Shown: positions 28,155-36,971, counted from the stretch's first letter. The stretch is DNA of 64,000 nucleotides from Roseiarcus sp963806935 (GCA_963806935.1 CAWEAT010000005.1:1-64000); one strand, 5' to 3'. Made by a program: numbers and translations. The notes: generated by a model not told the origin, from the letters alone.

Positions 28155-29735
28155 TCAGAAGTGCAAAGCGACCGCCTGACGCACACCATTGATCTTGCTC
28201 ACTTTCGCTATCACCTCGGGTGGCGCGGCGCCATCGATCGAGACGAGCGCGATCGCCGAGCCGCCCTGTTCGTCCCGCCCAAGCGCAAAGGTTGCAATAT
28301 TGACGCCCGCGTCGCCGAGGCAGCTCGCGAAACGGCCGATGAAGCCTGGTTTGTCCTCGTTGGTGACATAGATCATCGACGGGGTGAACTCCGCGTCGAC
28401 CTTGATCCCCTTGATCGAAAGGATGCGCGGCTTGCCGTCATGAAAGACGGTGCCGCCGATCGCGCGCGATTGCTCGCCCGTCGTGACCGTCAGGGTGATG
28501 AAGCTTTCGTAGTCGCCTTCCGACGCTCGGGTCATTTCCTCGATGACGATGCCGCGATGGGCGGCGACCGTCGGGGCCGACACCACGTTGACGTCGACCA
28601 GCGACGGACGGAGCAGGCCCGCGATAGCCGCCGACGTCAGAGCCTTGACCTTGAGTTCCGAGACCGCGCCCTCGTAGGTGAGCGTGACCTTCTCGATCGG
28701 CGCCTGAGTGAGCTGGCCGGCGAAGGAGCCGAGGCCCTCCGCCAGGGCGATGAAGGGTCTGAGCTTCGGCGCTTCCTCCGCGGTGATCGAGGGAAAGTTG
28801 AGCGCGTTCGAAATCGCGCCGCGCGTCAGATAGTCCGACATCTGTTCGGCCACCTGGAGGGCGACATTCTCCTGGGCTTCGTTGGTCGAGGCGCCAAGGT
28901 GCGGAGTGGCGATGAAGTTCGGATGGCCGAACAGGGGGTTCGCCGTCGCCGGCTCCTCGACGAAGACGTCGAATCCCGCGCCGGCGACATGACCGCTGTC
29001 CAGGGCCGCGCGCAGGGCGACCTCGTCGACGAGGCCTCCGCGAGCGCAATTGATAATGCGCACGCCCTTCTTCGTCTTCGCCAGATTTTCCGCCGACAGG
29101 ATGTTGCGGGTCTGGGCCGTCAATGGCGTATGCAAGGAGATGAAGTCGGCGCGGGCCAAAAGATCGTTCAGCTCGACCTTCTCGACGCCGATCTCGACGG
29201 CGCGCTCGGCGCTGAGGAACGGATCGAAGGCGACGACCCGCATCCTCAATCCCAGGGCGCGGGAGGCGACGATCGAGCCGATGTTGCCGCAACCGATGAC
29301 GCCGAGCGTCTTGCCGGTGACCTCGACCCCCATGAAGCGGTTCTTTTCCCATTTGCCCGCCTGGGTCGAGACGTCAGCGGTCGGAATTTGCCGCGCCAGC
29401 GCAAACATCAGCGCGATCGCATGCTCGGCGGTGGTGATCGAATTGCCGAACGGCGTGTTCATCACGATCACGCCTCTGGCGGTCGCGGCGGGAATGTCGA
29501 CGTTGTCGACGCCGATGCCGGCCCGGCCGACCACTTTCAGCTTCTTGGCGTGTTCGAGCAGCTTGGCGGTGACTTTGGTGTTGGAGCGGATCGCGAGGCC
29601 GTCATAGTCGCCGATGATTTTTGCGAGCTCGTCCTTGTCGAGCCCGGGCTTCACGTCGACCGCGACGCCCCGCTCCTTGAAGATGGCGACGGCGGCGGGA
29701 GAAAGCTTGTCGGAGATGAGAACGCGGGGAGCCAT
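28155..29735 (-). CDS. serA: D-3-phosphoglycerate dehydrogenase
   Basis: This 526-residue enzyme makes 3-phosphohydroxypyruvate, the first step of serine synthesis. The NAD-binding fold has GKTLGVIGCGNIGSIVASRA. The catalytic Arg is in NCARGGLVDEVAL and the His in HLGASTNEAQENVA. After the substrate domain comes an intervening domain (about residues 320-450) and a C-terminal ACT domain (MIYVTNEDKPGFIGRFASCL), the long form regulated by serine in many bacteria. It lies just downstream of serC, so the two pathway steps are co-directional. Confidence 0.96.
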   Translation of the reverse strand: MAPRVLISDKLSPAAVAIFKERGVAVDVKPGLDKDELAKIIGDYDGLAIRSNTKVTAKLLEHAKKLKVVGRAGIGVDNVDIPAATARGVIVMNTPFGNSITTAEHAIALMFALARQIPTADVSTQAGKWEKNRFMGVEVTGKTLGVIGCGNIGSIVASRALGLRMRVVAFDPFLSAERAVEIGVEKVELNDLLARADFISLHTPLTAQTRNILSAENLAKTKKGVRIINCARGGLVDEVALRAALDSGHVAGAGFDVFVEEPATANPLFGHPNFIATPHLGASTNEAQENVALQVAEQMSDYLTRGAISNALNFPSITAEEAPKLRPFIALAEGLGSFAGQLTQAPIEKVTLTYEGAVSELKVKALTSAAIAGLLRPSLVDVNVVSAPTVAAHRGIVIEEMTRASEGDYESFITLTVTTGEQSRAIGGTVFHDGKPRILSIKGIKVDAEFTPSMIYVTNEDKPGFIGRFASCLGDAGVNIATFALGRDEQGGSAIALVSIDGAAPPEVIAKVSKINGVRQAVALHF

Positions 29736-29788
29736 GGCTTTATGTCTCGGTATGGCGGCCGAAAGCGGCCGCGAAGATTGTTTCTGGG

Positions 29789-29863
29789 TGTCATGCCCGC
29801 GAAAGCGGGCATCCAGACGGGTGCGGCGGTTGCCTGGACCCCCGCTTTCGCGGGGGTGACAGT
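29789..29863. repeat. Palindromic intergenic repeat between serC and serA
   Basis: Two GC-rich palindromes form the unit: ATGCCCGCGAAAGCGGGCAT at about 29793-29812, and CCCCCGCTTTCGCGGGGG further right. They face each other as part of a larger inverted structure starting TGTCATGCCCGC and ending GGGGGTGACA. This is a very common proteobacterial intergenic repeat. It starts three bases after the serC stop (on the minus strand) and may act as a transcription attenuator or mRNA stabiliser between serC and serA. Confidence 0.8.
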
Positions 29864-29866
29864 TCC

Positions 29867-31039
29867 TTAGGCCGCCTTGGCGAGCTTGGCCTTCTCCACA
29901 ACGAAGGCGTAATCAAGCCATTGGGTCAGCGCCTTGACGTCATCGGCTTCGATGGTCGCGCCGCACCAGATCCGCAAGCCGGCCGGCGCGTCGCGATACG
30001 AGCCGATGTCGAATGCGACCCTCTCCTTCTCGAGAAACGCCGCCAACGCCTTCGCGAACGCGGCTTGGCCATCGGCGGAGAGTGCGGCGATCGCCCGATC
30101 CACCACCTTGAGGCAGACGCTGGTGTTCGAACGGGTCTCCGGGACGCGGGCGAGAAAATCGACCCACGGAGTACGGTCGACCCAATCGGCGATCGCCTTC
30201 GCATTGGCGTCGGCCCGCGCAATGAGGACTTCGAGGCCGGCGAATGACTTCGCCCATTGCAGCGCGTCGATATAGTCCTCGACGCACAGCATCGACGGCG
30301 TGTTGATGGTCTCGCCCTCGAAAACGCCCTCGATCAGCTTCCCGCCCTTGGTGAGGCGGAAAATCTTTGGCATCGGCCACGGCGGTTTGTGGGTCTCGAG
30401 CCGCTCGGCGGCGCGCGGGCTTAAGATGATGACGCCGTGCCCCGCTTCTCCCCCTAGCGCCTTCTGCCAGGAGAAGGTCGTGACGTCGAGCTTGGGCCAG
30501 TCGAGAGCTTGAGCGAAGGCGGCGGACGTCGCGTCGCACAGCGTCAGCCCCTTGCGGTCGGCCGGAATCCAGTCGGCGTTGGGAACGCGCACCCCCGAGG
30601 TCGTGCCGTTCCAGGTGAACACGACGTCGTTGTCGAAGTTGACTTGCGAAAGGTCAGGGAGCTCGCCATAGGGCGCCTTCAAGGTCCGCGCGTCCTTGAG
30701 TTTCAGCTCTTTGACAATATCGGAGACCCAGCCTTCGCCGAAGCTTTCCCAGGCCAGGATATCAACGCCGCGCGCGCCGAGCGCCGACCACAACGCCATT
30801 TCAAAGGCGCCGGTGTCGGACGCCGGAGTGATGCCAATTCGGTAATCGGCCGGGACGCCGAGAACTTCGCGCGTCAAGTCGATCGCGAGCTTGAGCTTGG
30901 CTTTGGGCTGCTTGGCGCGATGCGAACGCCCGAGCGCCGCGTCACGAAGAACTGTTGGGGTCCAGCCTGGGCGCTTTGCGCAGGGGCCGGAAGAAAAATG
31001 CGCGTTCGCAGGGCGAACGGCGGGCGCCGTAATCGTCAT
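29867..31039 (-). CDS. serC: Phosphoserine aminotransferase
   Basis: This 390-residue PLP enzyme converts 3-phosphohydroxypyruvate to phosphoserine. It is of the alphaproteobacterial/archaeal type (FSSGPCAKRPGW at the start). The PLP lysine is in TFSWQKALGGEAGHG, and the phosphate-binding area is near GITPASDTGAFEMALWS. The start ATG at 31039 has AAAGGA nine bases upstream, within a leader hairpin. serA follows downstream in the same direction. Confidence 0.95.
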   Translation of the reverse strand: MTITAPAVRPANAHFSSGPCAKRPGWTPTVLRDAALGRSHRAKQPKAKLKLAIDLTREVLGVPADYRIGITPASDTGAFEMALWSALGARGVDILAWESFGEGWVSDIVKELKLKDARTLKAPYGELPDLSQVNFDNDVVFTWNGTTSGVRVPNADWIPADRKGLTLCDATSAAFAQALDWPKLDVTTFSWQKALGGEAGHGVIILSPRAAERLETHKPPWPMPKIFRLTKGGKLIEGVFEGETINTPSMLCVEDYIDALQWAKSFAGLEVLIARADANAKAIADWVDRTPWVDFLARVPETRSNTSVCLKVVDRAIAALSADGQAAFAKALAAFLEKERVAFDIGSYRDAPAGLRIWCGATIEADDVKALTQWLDYAFVVEKAKLAKAA

Positions 31040-31044
31040 ACCGA

Positions 31045-31095
31045 GCCATCCTTTCAGATGGGCGCCTCTCGTTGGGGAGAGGTGTCCCGCCGCGG
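31045..31095 (-). promoter_or_regulatory. serC leader RNA motif
   Basis: Two hairpins lie just upstream of the serC start on the minus strand. The first is CCTCTC/GAGAGG at 31065-31082. The second is GCCCATC-TGAAAG-GATGGC at 31045-31063, whose loop and 3' arm contain the ribosome site AAAGGA. This arrangement matches the 'serC' leader motif described upstream of serC in Alphaproteobacteria. Folding of the second hairpin would hide the ribosome site, so control of translation is the likely role. The ligand, if any, is unknown to me. Confidence 0.6.
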
Positions 31096-31270
31096 CTCAT
31101 AGCGCAAAGGTCGGACGGCGGCAAGCGGAAGCGAAAGGCAGAGCCGAAGGCGGCGACAAACTATTGCGGAAAATCAGGAGCTCGGCTAAGCTCGCCGTAT
31201 GACCGATCCCTACCCTGCCACGCCAAGGCCGCGGGCCGCCGCTCCTGCCGCGCTTCACGCGCCGACAAGG

Positions 31271-31428
31271 CGCGGGAAAATTGTTTCCCGCCGGACTGCC
31301 GCGCAACCCATTGAAAAGCCTCGATTCGGACGAGAGAATCCAAGCCGATCCAAGGCTATCCAACCGGCCCGAGCGGCGCCTTCAGCCCCAAACGACCCTT
31401 AGACCAAGAAAACCCAAACGGATCAACC
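31271..31428 (+). repeat. Dispersed intergenic repeat, copy A
   Basis: This stretch of about 158 bp matches the reverse complement of 59133-59295. Shared blocks include GCGCGCAACCC (G optional), ATTGAAAAG, CGATTCGGACGAGA and AATCCAAGCC, then ATCCAAG and CCAAGAAAACCCAA. The match runs over the whole length with scattered changes. No gene is supported within it. It lies between serC (divergent) and a small conserved gene. Confidence 0.8.
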
Positions 31429-31439
31429 GCAAGGCGCCT

Positions 31440-31652
31440 TTAGCGGCGGTGCGTGCGATCGCCTCCGCCGCTTCGACCACCGTCTTCGCCCTCACGTTGG
31501 GCGGCGCAGGATGCTGGCGGCGGCGGCGAGGGCGTGTCCTCGCTCATCCGCTGGTAGCGCACGCCGGTGAAGAACAGGATTTGCGCGCCGTGGTGATCGG
31601 GAACCGGACGATCGGGCCGTTTCGCGGGCTGGAAGCGGATGAGGTCGTTCAC
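31440..31652 (-). CDS. Small conserved protein of unknown function
   Basis: This 70-residue protein starts MNDLIRFQPAKRPDRP and contains AQILFFTGVRYQRM near residues 23-36. Short proteins with an N-terminal I-x-F-x-P stretch and an ILFFTGVRY block occur in Rhizobiales, as far as I recall, without assigned function. The rest is Pro- and Gly-rich and probably disordered. It lies immediately beside repeat copy A and downstream of the EipA-like gene in the same direction. Confidence 0.5.
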   Translation of the reverse strand: MNDLIRFQPAKRPDRPVPDHHGAQILFFTGVRYQRMSEDTPSPPPPASCAAQREGEDGGRSGGGDRTHRR

Positions 31653-31784
31653 GGCGGGCGCCCAGGATTGAGAATCGATTGTGCGATCGGTTCTAATCTC
31701 AAGGAGCGAGGGTTAAAATTCAGTCAATGCGGAGCGGAAGTGGGCATGCGTTGCGCCGTCTCCGCCACGGTATTGGGATCAGCG

Positions 31785-32372
31785 TCAGAACGGATTCCAG
31801 GTCGCGCGCTGGGTGAATTTCAGATAGCTCACATTGACCCCGAGGCGCGCGCCGAGGCCGGTGCGGATCGGAACCACGACGATGTCGTCGGAGTTCAGCG
31901 CCGTGAAGCCGAGCCCGCCGATAAAATATGCCGATCCGTCGACGCCGCCGAATCGGCGGAAAACTGAATTCACCGCCGGCAGGTTATAAACCAGCATCAT
32001 GGTCCGGTCGCCATCGGCGCCGGCGTCGAAGCCGACCGACGGTCCCTGCCAATAGATCGGCTGGTTGCCGGCGTTGCGGGTGTACATCTTGCCCTCGCCG
32101 TAGCGCAGGCCGCCAACGAATGCGGCGGACGCCTCCTGGCCGAGGATGTAGGCGTTCGGCAGACCCCATCGATGCCCAGCTTCCTGGACCACATCCGCAA
32201 GCCCGCGCGACAGATCGCCAAAGAAGCGATGGCCGTCGTCAAGAATTTCGTCGCCGGTGAAGGCCTGGGGAGCTTCGGTCGCCGGAGCGTTCGCCCGGGT
32301 CGGACGCGCCCAGAGCGCTGCGCCCACGACCGTGAGGCCGATGAACCCCCGCCGCGTGAGTTCTGTTTGCAT
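31785..32372 (-). CDS. EipA-like DUF1134 envelope protein
   Basis: The protein has 195 residues. The start at 32372 gives a signal sequence with a twin-arginine start (LTRRGFIGLTVVGAALWARP). The DUF1134 body includes ILGQEASAAFVGGLRYGEGK, MYTRNAGNQPIYWQGPSVGF and VVVPIRTGLGARLGVNVSYL, ending in TWNPF. The Brucella homologue EipA is a periplasmic small beta-barrel needed for envelope integrity. It probably acts in the periplasm here too. It is downstream of cysQ in the same direction, with a gap of about 120 bp. Confidence 0.85.
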   Translation of the reverse strand: MQTELTRRGFIGLTVVGAALWARPTRANAPATEAPQAFTGDEILDDGHRFFGDLSRGLADVVQEAGHRWGLPNAYILGQEASAAFVGGLRYGEGKMYTRNAGNQPIYWQGPSVGFDAGADGDRTMMLVYNLPAVNSVFRRFGGVDGSAYFIGGLGFTALNSDDIVVVPIRTGLGARLGVNVSYLKFTQRATWNPF

Positions 32373-32493
32373 GGGCCTCCTCGAGACGCGTTGCCGCACC
32401 AATGGAGCCGGGCGCACCGCCCCGCTCGCCGCCCCAATCCAGCCCGCCGACCTACGGATCCCGAATTTATAGGGAGGCTGCGTTGACGCCGCG

Positions 32494-33348
32494 TTAACAA
32501 AGGCCGAATTTTTCGGCGGCCGTCGCGTCGCCCCAGGCGATGAAGGGACCGTTGCGGAGGCCGCGGTCGACCTTGCCATAGCCGAGCGGCCTTCCGTCGG
32601 GATCGAGCACAACGCCGCCGGCGGCGCGGAGGACGGCGTCGGCGGCGGCCGTATCCCATTCCATTGTCGGGGCAAAACGGGGATAGACGTCGCCCAGACC
32701 CTCGGCGATGAGGCAGAATTTGAGCGACGAGCCGGCCCCGCGCGTCTCTCCGACCGGCAGTCGTTTCAGGAAGGATTCCGACTGCGGGTCGGCATGCGAC
32801 CGGCTTACAAATGCGACCAGGGTCTCGGGCGCGCGGCGGGTCTGGATTCGCCGCCGTTCAGCTTTGTCTGGCAATTTCGCGCCCGGGCGCGCCTCGCAGA
32901 CGAAGGCCGCGTCACCCCCTATCCACAACCTGCCGATCGCTGGCGCATAGACTGCCCCGGCAATTGGCGCGCCGCCTTCGATCAGCGCCACATTGATCGT
33001 GAACTGGCCGTTGCGCGCCAGGAACTCCCGCGTCCCATCGAGCGGATCGACGAGCAGGAAACGTCCCACGGCGTTGATCGGCGCGCCCGCTGCAATCAAT
33101 TCCTCGGCGCAGATCGGCGGCGAGGGGGCCAAGCGCGCAAGGTAGTCGCAAATGATCAACTCGGCGCGATGATCGGCGGTCGTTACCGGACTGCCGTCCT
33201 CCTTCGACCGAACCTCGCAGCCGCGCTCGTATTCCTCCATCACGGCCGGACCGGCGGCAAGCGCGGCCTCGGCGAGAAACAGGGCCAGGTCGTCGCGCGT
33301 GCTGCGATCGAGCGCGAACGGCTTTGGGTGCTGAGGAACCGGGTTCAA
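32494..33348 (-). CDS. cysQ: 3'(2'),5'-bisphosphate nucleotidase (CysQ, inositol monophosphatase family)
   Basis: The protein has 284 residues. Metal-binding motif A is in RFLLVDPLDGTREFLARNGQ and motif B is in MEWDTAAADAVLRAAGG, the two signatures of the family. CysQ removes the 3' phosphate of PAP, a by-product of sulfate assimilation. The motif LVDPLDGT-REF favours CysQ over inositol phosphatases, but activity on other phosphates cannot be ruled out. The length is normal. Confidence 0.88.
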   Translation of the reverse strand: MNPVPQHPKPFALDRSTRDDLALFLAEAALAAGPAVMEEYERGCEVRSKEDGSPVTTADHRAELIICDYLARLAPSPPICAEELIAAGAPINAVGRFLLVDPLDGTREFLARNGQFTINVALIEGGAPIAGAVYAPAIGRLWIGGDAAFVCEARPGAKLPDKAERRRIQTRRAPETLVAFVSRSHADPQSESFLKRLPVGETRGAGSSLKFCLIAEGLGDVYPRFAPTMEWDTAAADAVLRAAGGVVLDPDGRPLGYGKVDRGLRNGPFIAWGDATAAEKFGLC

Positions 33349-33608
33349 GACGCCTCCCTGACCTGAATCCTTGTCGGCGGCGGCTTTGAACCGAGCCAGG
33401 TGCGGGCGACCGCCGATCGTGTTTGGGGCGCCATCATCGGCTCAGCCGCTCGAAATGATCCGCGGGAGGCGAATTCGTTCCCGCGAACTTGCGCGGCCGC
33501 TTCGCGACCGGGCGACGAATCGGATAGACAGGGAATCGGACGACTTCAGCATGGCGGCATGGCCCTTTTGTCCGCCATGAGGCCGAACCCAGGATTCCTC
33601 GCTTGACA

Positions 33609-34265
33609 ATGGCCTCACTCACCCCGCTCGACCTCGCCGCGCTGTTGTGCTCGCGAGTATGCCACGACGTGATCAGCCCGGTCGGGGCGATCGTCAATGG
33701 ACTTGAAGTGCTCGAGGGCGAGCAGGACGAGGAGATGCGAGCGGTGGCGATGGAGCTCATCAAGAAGAGCGCGATTTCCGCGTCCGCGCGCCTCCAATTC
33801 TGCCGGCTCGCCTTCGGGGCCGCGGGCTCGTTCGGCGCGTCGATCGATACGGGCGACGCCGAAAAAGTGGCGAGGGAGATTTTCGCCAACGACCGGACGA
33901 CTCTGCAGTGGCCCGGGGCCCGGCGGCTTGCGTCGCGAAACTCCGTCAAGCTGTTGCTCAATCTCTGCCTTATCGCGGCAGGCTCTATTCCCCGCGGCGG
34001 CGTCATCACTGTCGACCTCTCGGACGGCGAAGGCGCGATGGCGATGCGGGTCGAAGCCAAGGGGGTGAACGCCAAGTTGTCGCACAGCGCAGCTGACATC
34101 CTGACTAGCGCCTTTCCCGCTGAGGCGATCGACGCCCATTCCATTCAACTCTATTTCACGACGCTCCTGGCTCAGGAGTGTCAAGCCACGCTCAATGTTT
34201 CGACTGCGCAGGACGCCGTGACACTGACCGCTTCTCCGGCGCCGGTCCCTGCCCTCGCGCAGTGA
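33609..34265 (+). CDS. chpT: Histidine phosphotransferase ChpT
   Basis: The protein has 218 residues. The N-terminal dimerisation helices carry the phospho-accepting His19 in LLCSRVCHDVISPVGAIVNG, followed by a degenerate GHKL-like domain without ATP motifs. In alphaproteobacteria ChpT passes phosphate from the kinase CckA to CtrA and CpdR, the cell-cycle phosphorelay. The ATG at 33609 is preferred to the TTG six bases upstream. A receiver protein follows 118 bp downstream. A CtrA-like site is seen near the flp locus (55619-55639). Confidence 0.9.
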   Translation: MASLTPLDLAALLCSRVCHDVISPVGAIVNGLEVLEGEQDEEMRAVAMELIKKSAISASARLQFCRLAFGAAGSFGASIDTGDAEKVAREIFANDRTTLQWPGARRLASRNSVKLLLNLCLIAAGSIPRGGVITVDLSDGEGAMAMRVEAKGVNAKLSHSAADILTSAFPAEAIDAHSIQLYFTTLLAQECQATLNVSTAQDAVTLTASPAPVPALAQ

Positions 34266-34383
34266 CGCGCGGCCCTTGGGCGTTGCGGCGAGACCTCGAC
34301 GACGCGGCCATTAACGCCATTTGAAGCATCGGTCGCTAATTGTCAGAACCGTCAATCATCATTCAAGGAACGAAGGTTCTGGG

Positions 34384-34794
34384 ATGCGGCACGTCCTGGT
34401 GGTGGACGACTCCACCGTGATCAGAAAGATTGTCCGCCGTGTTCTTGAAGGCATGGACCTCGAGGTGACCGAAGCCTCCGATGTACGCCAGGCGCTTGCA
34501 GTTTGCTCTCTTTCGATGCCGGACGCCATTTTCGTCGACGGCGGGATGCCGACGCTCGACGGTTGTGAGTTCCTCCGGAAACTGCGGCGGATGCACGGCG
34601 GAGACAGCCCAAAGGCGGTCATTTGCCTGAACGAAAATGACGTCGCTCAGATTGCCCGCGCGATGCATGCGGGAGCGAGCGATTTCATGATGAAACCATT
34701 CGATGCGGACCATGTGAGGGCAAAGTTCGCCTTCGTCGGCGCTCAGCCGCCATTTGCAGCTTCGCCTATTCCGTCACGGGCAAATCGTCGGTGA
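34384..34794 (+). CDS. Single-domain response regulator (CheY-like)
   Basis: The protein has 136 residues and only a receiver domain. The acidic pair is in HVLVVDDSTVIRKIV, the phospho-acceptor is Asp52 in DAIFVDGGMP, and the conserved Lys is in FMMKPFD. The switch Thr/Ser position after the fourth strand is Leu82 (AVICLNEND), where relatives usually have CTTEND. It follows chpT in the same direction, so it may belong to the same phosphorelay. The unusual residue suggests altered signalling. Confidence 0.8.
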   Translation: MRHVLVVDDSTVIRKIVRRVLEGMDLEVTEASDVRQALAVCSLSMPDAIFVDGGMPTLDGCEFLRKLRRMHGGDSPKAVICLNENDVAQIARAMHAGASDFMMKPFDADHVRAKFAFVGAQPPFAASPIPSRANRR

Positions 34795-35755
34795 TTTCCG
34801 GGGCGGCGTCCGGTCCGGCCGGTTCCGACGACCCTCCGCCGCCGAACCCGTAGGGCGACCGCAGCCGCCGGCGGCGGCCGCGAGGCGGAAAGGCGCCCTC
34901 GCCCGGCGGCGATTCGAACTCCGGGGGCTGAGCTTCCGGCGCGCCAATCGGCGCGGGCGAGGCAATCGCATCGGGCAATGATGTGACCGCGGGGGCCGGC
35001 TCCATTGCGTTGGACCTCGGGCTTGCGGTGATAAACGAGGGAAGCCCTGGTTGCGCCGCGCCCTCGGCGCCAGCATCTCTGGCCGGTTGAGGCTGGGGGT
35101 CGCGGTAGGGCCTGAAGTCCCGCTGACGGCCGTCACGTCCATGCCGATTGTCGCGATAGCCTTCGTTCCGGTCGGCGAACGGCCGGTCTTGTCGTGGCCC
35201 GCGTTCGGGGAACCGATTGCCCTGCCGCTCCTGCCGATTTGCAAACCCTGTCCGCTCGCTTTGGCCCTGACGCTCTCCCTCGTAAGGAGGTCGCTCCGCG
35301 TAAGGTTGGGGAGCGTTCGGGGCCACATTGGGTTGCGGTTGAAATCCTTGTTGCGGCTGCTGATAGGCGGTTTGCCGCTCTGCAGGCGAGGCGAAACGAT
35401 CCGACAGCGTACCAAAATCGCCGTCGTCCTCCATGTCTTCGCCATCGCCTTCGCCGGGCGGGCGCGGTTGGCCGCTCTGTGCGAGCGCCTGGGCAGCCTG
35501 CGCGGCTGCAATCAGCCGAAAGTAATGCTCGGCATGCTGCAAATAATTCTCTGCCGCGACAGGATCTCCCCCCGTATGGGCATCCCTCGCGAGCTGGAGG
35601 TATTTCTCGGCGACATGATGGGCGTTTCCGCGTATTTTGACGTCCGGCCCATTCAATTCATAGGATCGCGTCAAAGGATTAGGGCCGCGCCGATTGTTCG
35701 TCGGCCGGCCGCGCATCCTCTTGTTCTGACCTGGTCTCATTTTATTTCCCAACAT
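34766..35755 (-). CDS. DUF4167 domain protein
   Basis: The protein has 329 residues. The N-terminus has basic MRPGQNKRMRGRPTNNRRGP, followed by the conserved DUF4167 core (SYELNGPDVKIRGNAHHVAE, KYLQLARDAHTGGDPVAAEN, YLQHAEHYFRLIAAAQ; about residues 30-90). The rest is low-complexity, rich in Pro, Gln, Arg and Gly, and likely disordered. The basic start suggests RNA binding, but no function is established. The gene usually follows prmC in Rhizobiales; here it does not. Its last 29 bp overlap the convergent receiver gene. Confidence 0.85.
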   Translation of the reverse strand: MLGNKMRPGQNKRMRGRPTNNRRGPNPLTRSYELNGPDVKIRGNAHHVAEKYLQLARDAHTGGDPVAAENYLQHAEHYFRLIAAAQAAQALAQSGQPRPPGEGDGEDMEDDGDFGTLSDRFASPAERQTAYQQPQQGFQPQPNVAPNAPQPYAERPPYEGERQGQSERTGFANRQERQGNRFPERGPRQDRPFADRNEGYRDNRHGRDGRQRDFRPYRDPQPQPARDAGAEGAAQPGLPSFITASPRSNAMEPAPAVTSLPDAIASPAPIGAPEAQPPEFESPPGEGAFPPRGRRRRLRSPYGFGGGGSSEPAGPDAAPEITDDLPVTE

Positions 35756-36221
35756 CCATTCAGTTAAGCCCGCAGCTTCGCGATCATTTTCGGCGCAAGC
35801 TTTTTCGATTTTGACGCAGACAGGCGCAATTCACGCCTTCGCGTCACTCGAACGGGCTGATCTCATCGCACCCGAAGCACGGACACGAATGATCACTTGA
35901 TCCCGATCCCGTGCGAATTCCCTTTACGTGCGCCGCCCCCATGGCCGCGCCAGGACGACGTTTCTGGAAGGACCTTGTGCAGGTCGTCTCGGCTGGCTGT
36001 TCGTTAGCGGCTAACGTTTCGTAACTTGGCGCCTCGGCCCCCGACGGCCCTTTACTTAGTTTCGCGCCCGTAACGCCGAGCACCACGACGGATCACTCGC
36101 CGGCCGCGAATCCTTTGCTCTCAAGATAGCGTCCTTTCGTCGGATCGCCAAGCGTCAATTCAGCCGTTAGGCGATTTTCGCGTCCGGAACCGCCAGAACC
36201 GACGGCGCGCCCAACCGGCCA
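35756..36221. other. Intergenic region without a supported gene
   Basis: An 80-codon minus-strand frame at 35844-36086 has no recognisable pattern, and I do not accept it. The region should contain the promoter of the DUF4167 gene (minus strand) and the end of the next gene. Confidence 0.5.
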
Positions 36222-36827
36222 TCAGTTCGAGGCTGACCCCTTTACCGGCTCGACCGGAGCGCGAAATCCCTTCGGCGGATCGGTCAGCCATTCGCGGTCG
36301 GGCTCAGGCCCGACAGCGTCCGAACCGCTCTTGCTGCCCATTCCAACCCAGTTCAATGGATTCAAATTGCTAAGCACCGTCGACGTCGATCCGCACGACC
36401 CTGTGCATTTTACCTCATTTCCCTCCGGATCGACAGCGCGAACGGTCACGGGCTGATTCGAAGGGAAGGGATGTGTGTAACGGAGACGCGCATCGCCCAC
36501 CCCGGCGATTGTCTTCTTGGCCTCTTCTTTTTGGGCCTTCTTGCGCAGAATTTCCTGGTTCACGGGCCAATCGGGATCCACGGATGCGGCTGAGCCCGGA
36601 GGCGGCAGCTCCATTTTCGGCGGCACGACGATCTTGCCATGTTCGTGGTAGTTGATCGGAGGCGGCTTGTCGCCACCGAATCCAAACCCAATGACCGGAC
36701 CAAAAATCGATCCGATTCCTTGCCAGAGCGGCGCTTGGCCATCGTCGCCAGCCCGGGCGGGTAAACTGACCAGACTGACGGACATAAACGCCAATCCCAC
36801 CGCGGCTGACCGCAAACCAAAGCTCAT
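36222..36827 (-). CDS. Exported protein of unknown function downstream of lspA
   Basis: The protein has 201 residues with a signal peptide (SAAVGLAFMSVSLVSLPARA, cleavage after ARA). The mature part has GFGFGGDKPPPINYHEHGKI and VVPPKMELPPPG, then a region with VKCTGSCGSTSTV, whose two Cys may pair. It ends in a Pro-rich tail. A similar gene often follows ileS-lspA in Rhizobiales, in my recollection, so the location in the cluster is expected. It is 144 bp from lspA in the same direction. Confidence 0.7.
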   Translation of the reverse strand: MSFGLRSAAVGLAFMSVSLVSLPARAGDDGQAPLWQGIGSIFGPVIGFGFGGDKPPPINYHEHGKIVVPPKMELPPPGSAASVDPDWPVNQEILRKKAQKEEAKKTIAGVGDARLRYTHPFPSNQPVTVRAVDPEGNEVKCTGSCGSTSTVLSNLNPLNWVGMGSKSGSDAVGPEPDREWLTDPPKGFRAPVEPVKGSASN

Positions 36828-36971
36828 CGCTACCCCTTGCCCTCCGAAGACCGCTGCGACTGGCGATTCAACTTCGGAGTATCTCGCGACAAATTCCGGC
36901 TATTCGATGACGCTCCTCGGGGCCCCCTGACAAGGGCGGACGGCCGGGCGACCAGGCAGTGTTTGTCGATT

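Noticed and set aside
28161..29870. 569-codon plus-strand frame opposite serA
   Set aside because: Antisense shadow of serA, with Arg/Asp-rich composition typical of shadows.
31281..31967. 228-codon plus-strand frame across the repeat and the EipA-like gene
   Set aside because: It runs through the dispersed repeat and then antisense to two better supported genes.
35844..36086. 80-codon minus-strand frame between the DUF4167 gene and the lspA cluster
   Set aside because: No recognisable pattern, no ribosome site seen and low-complexity content.
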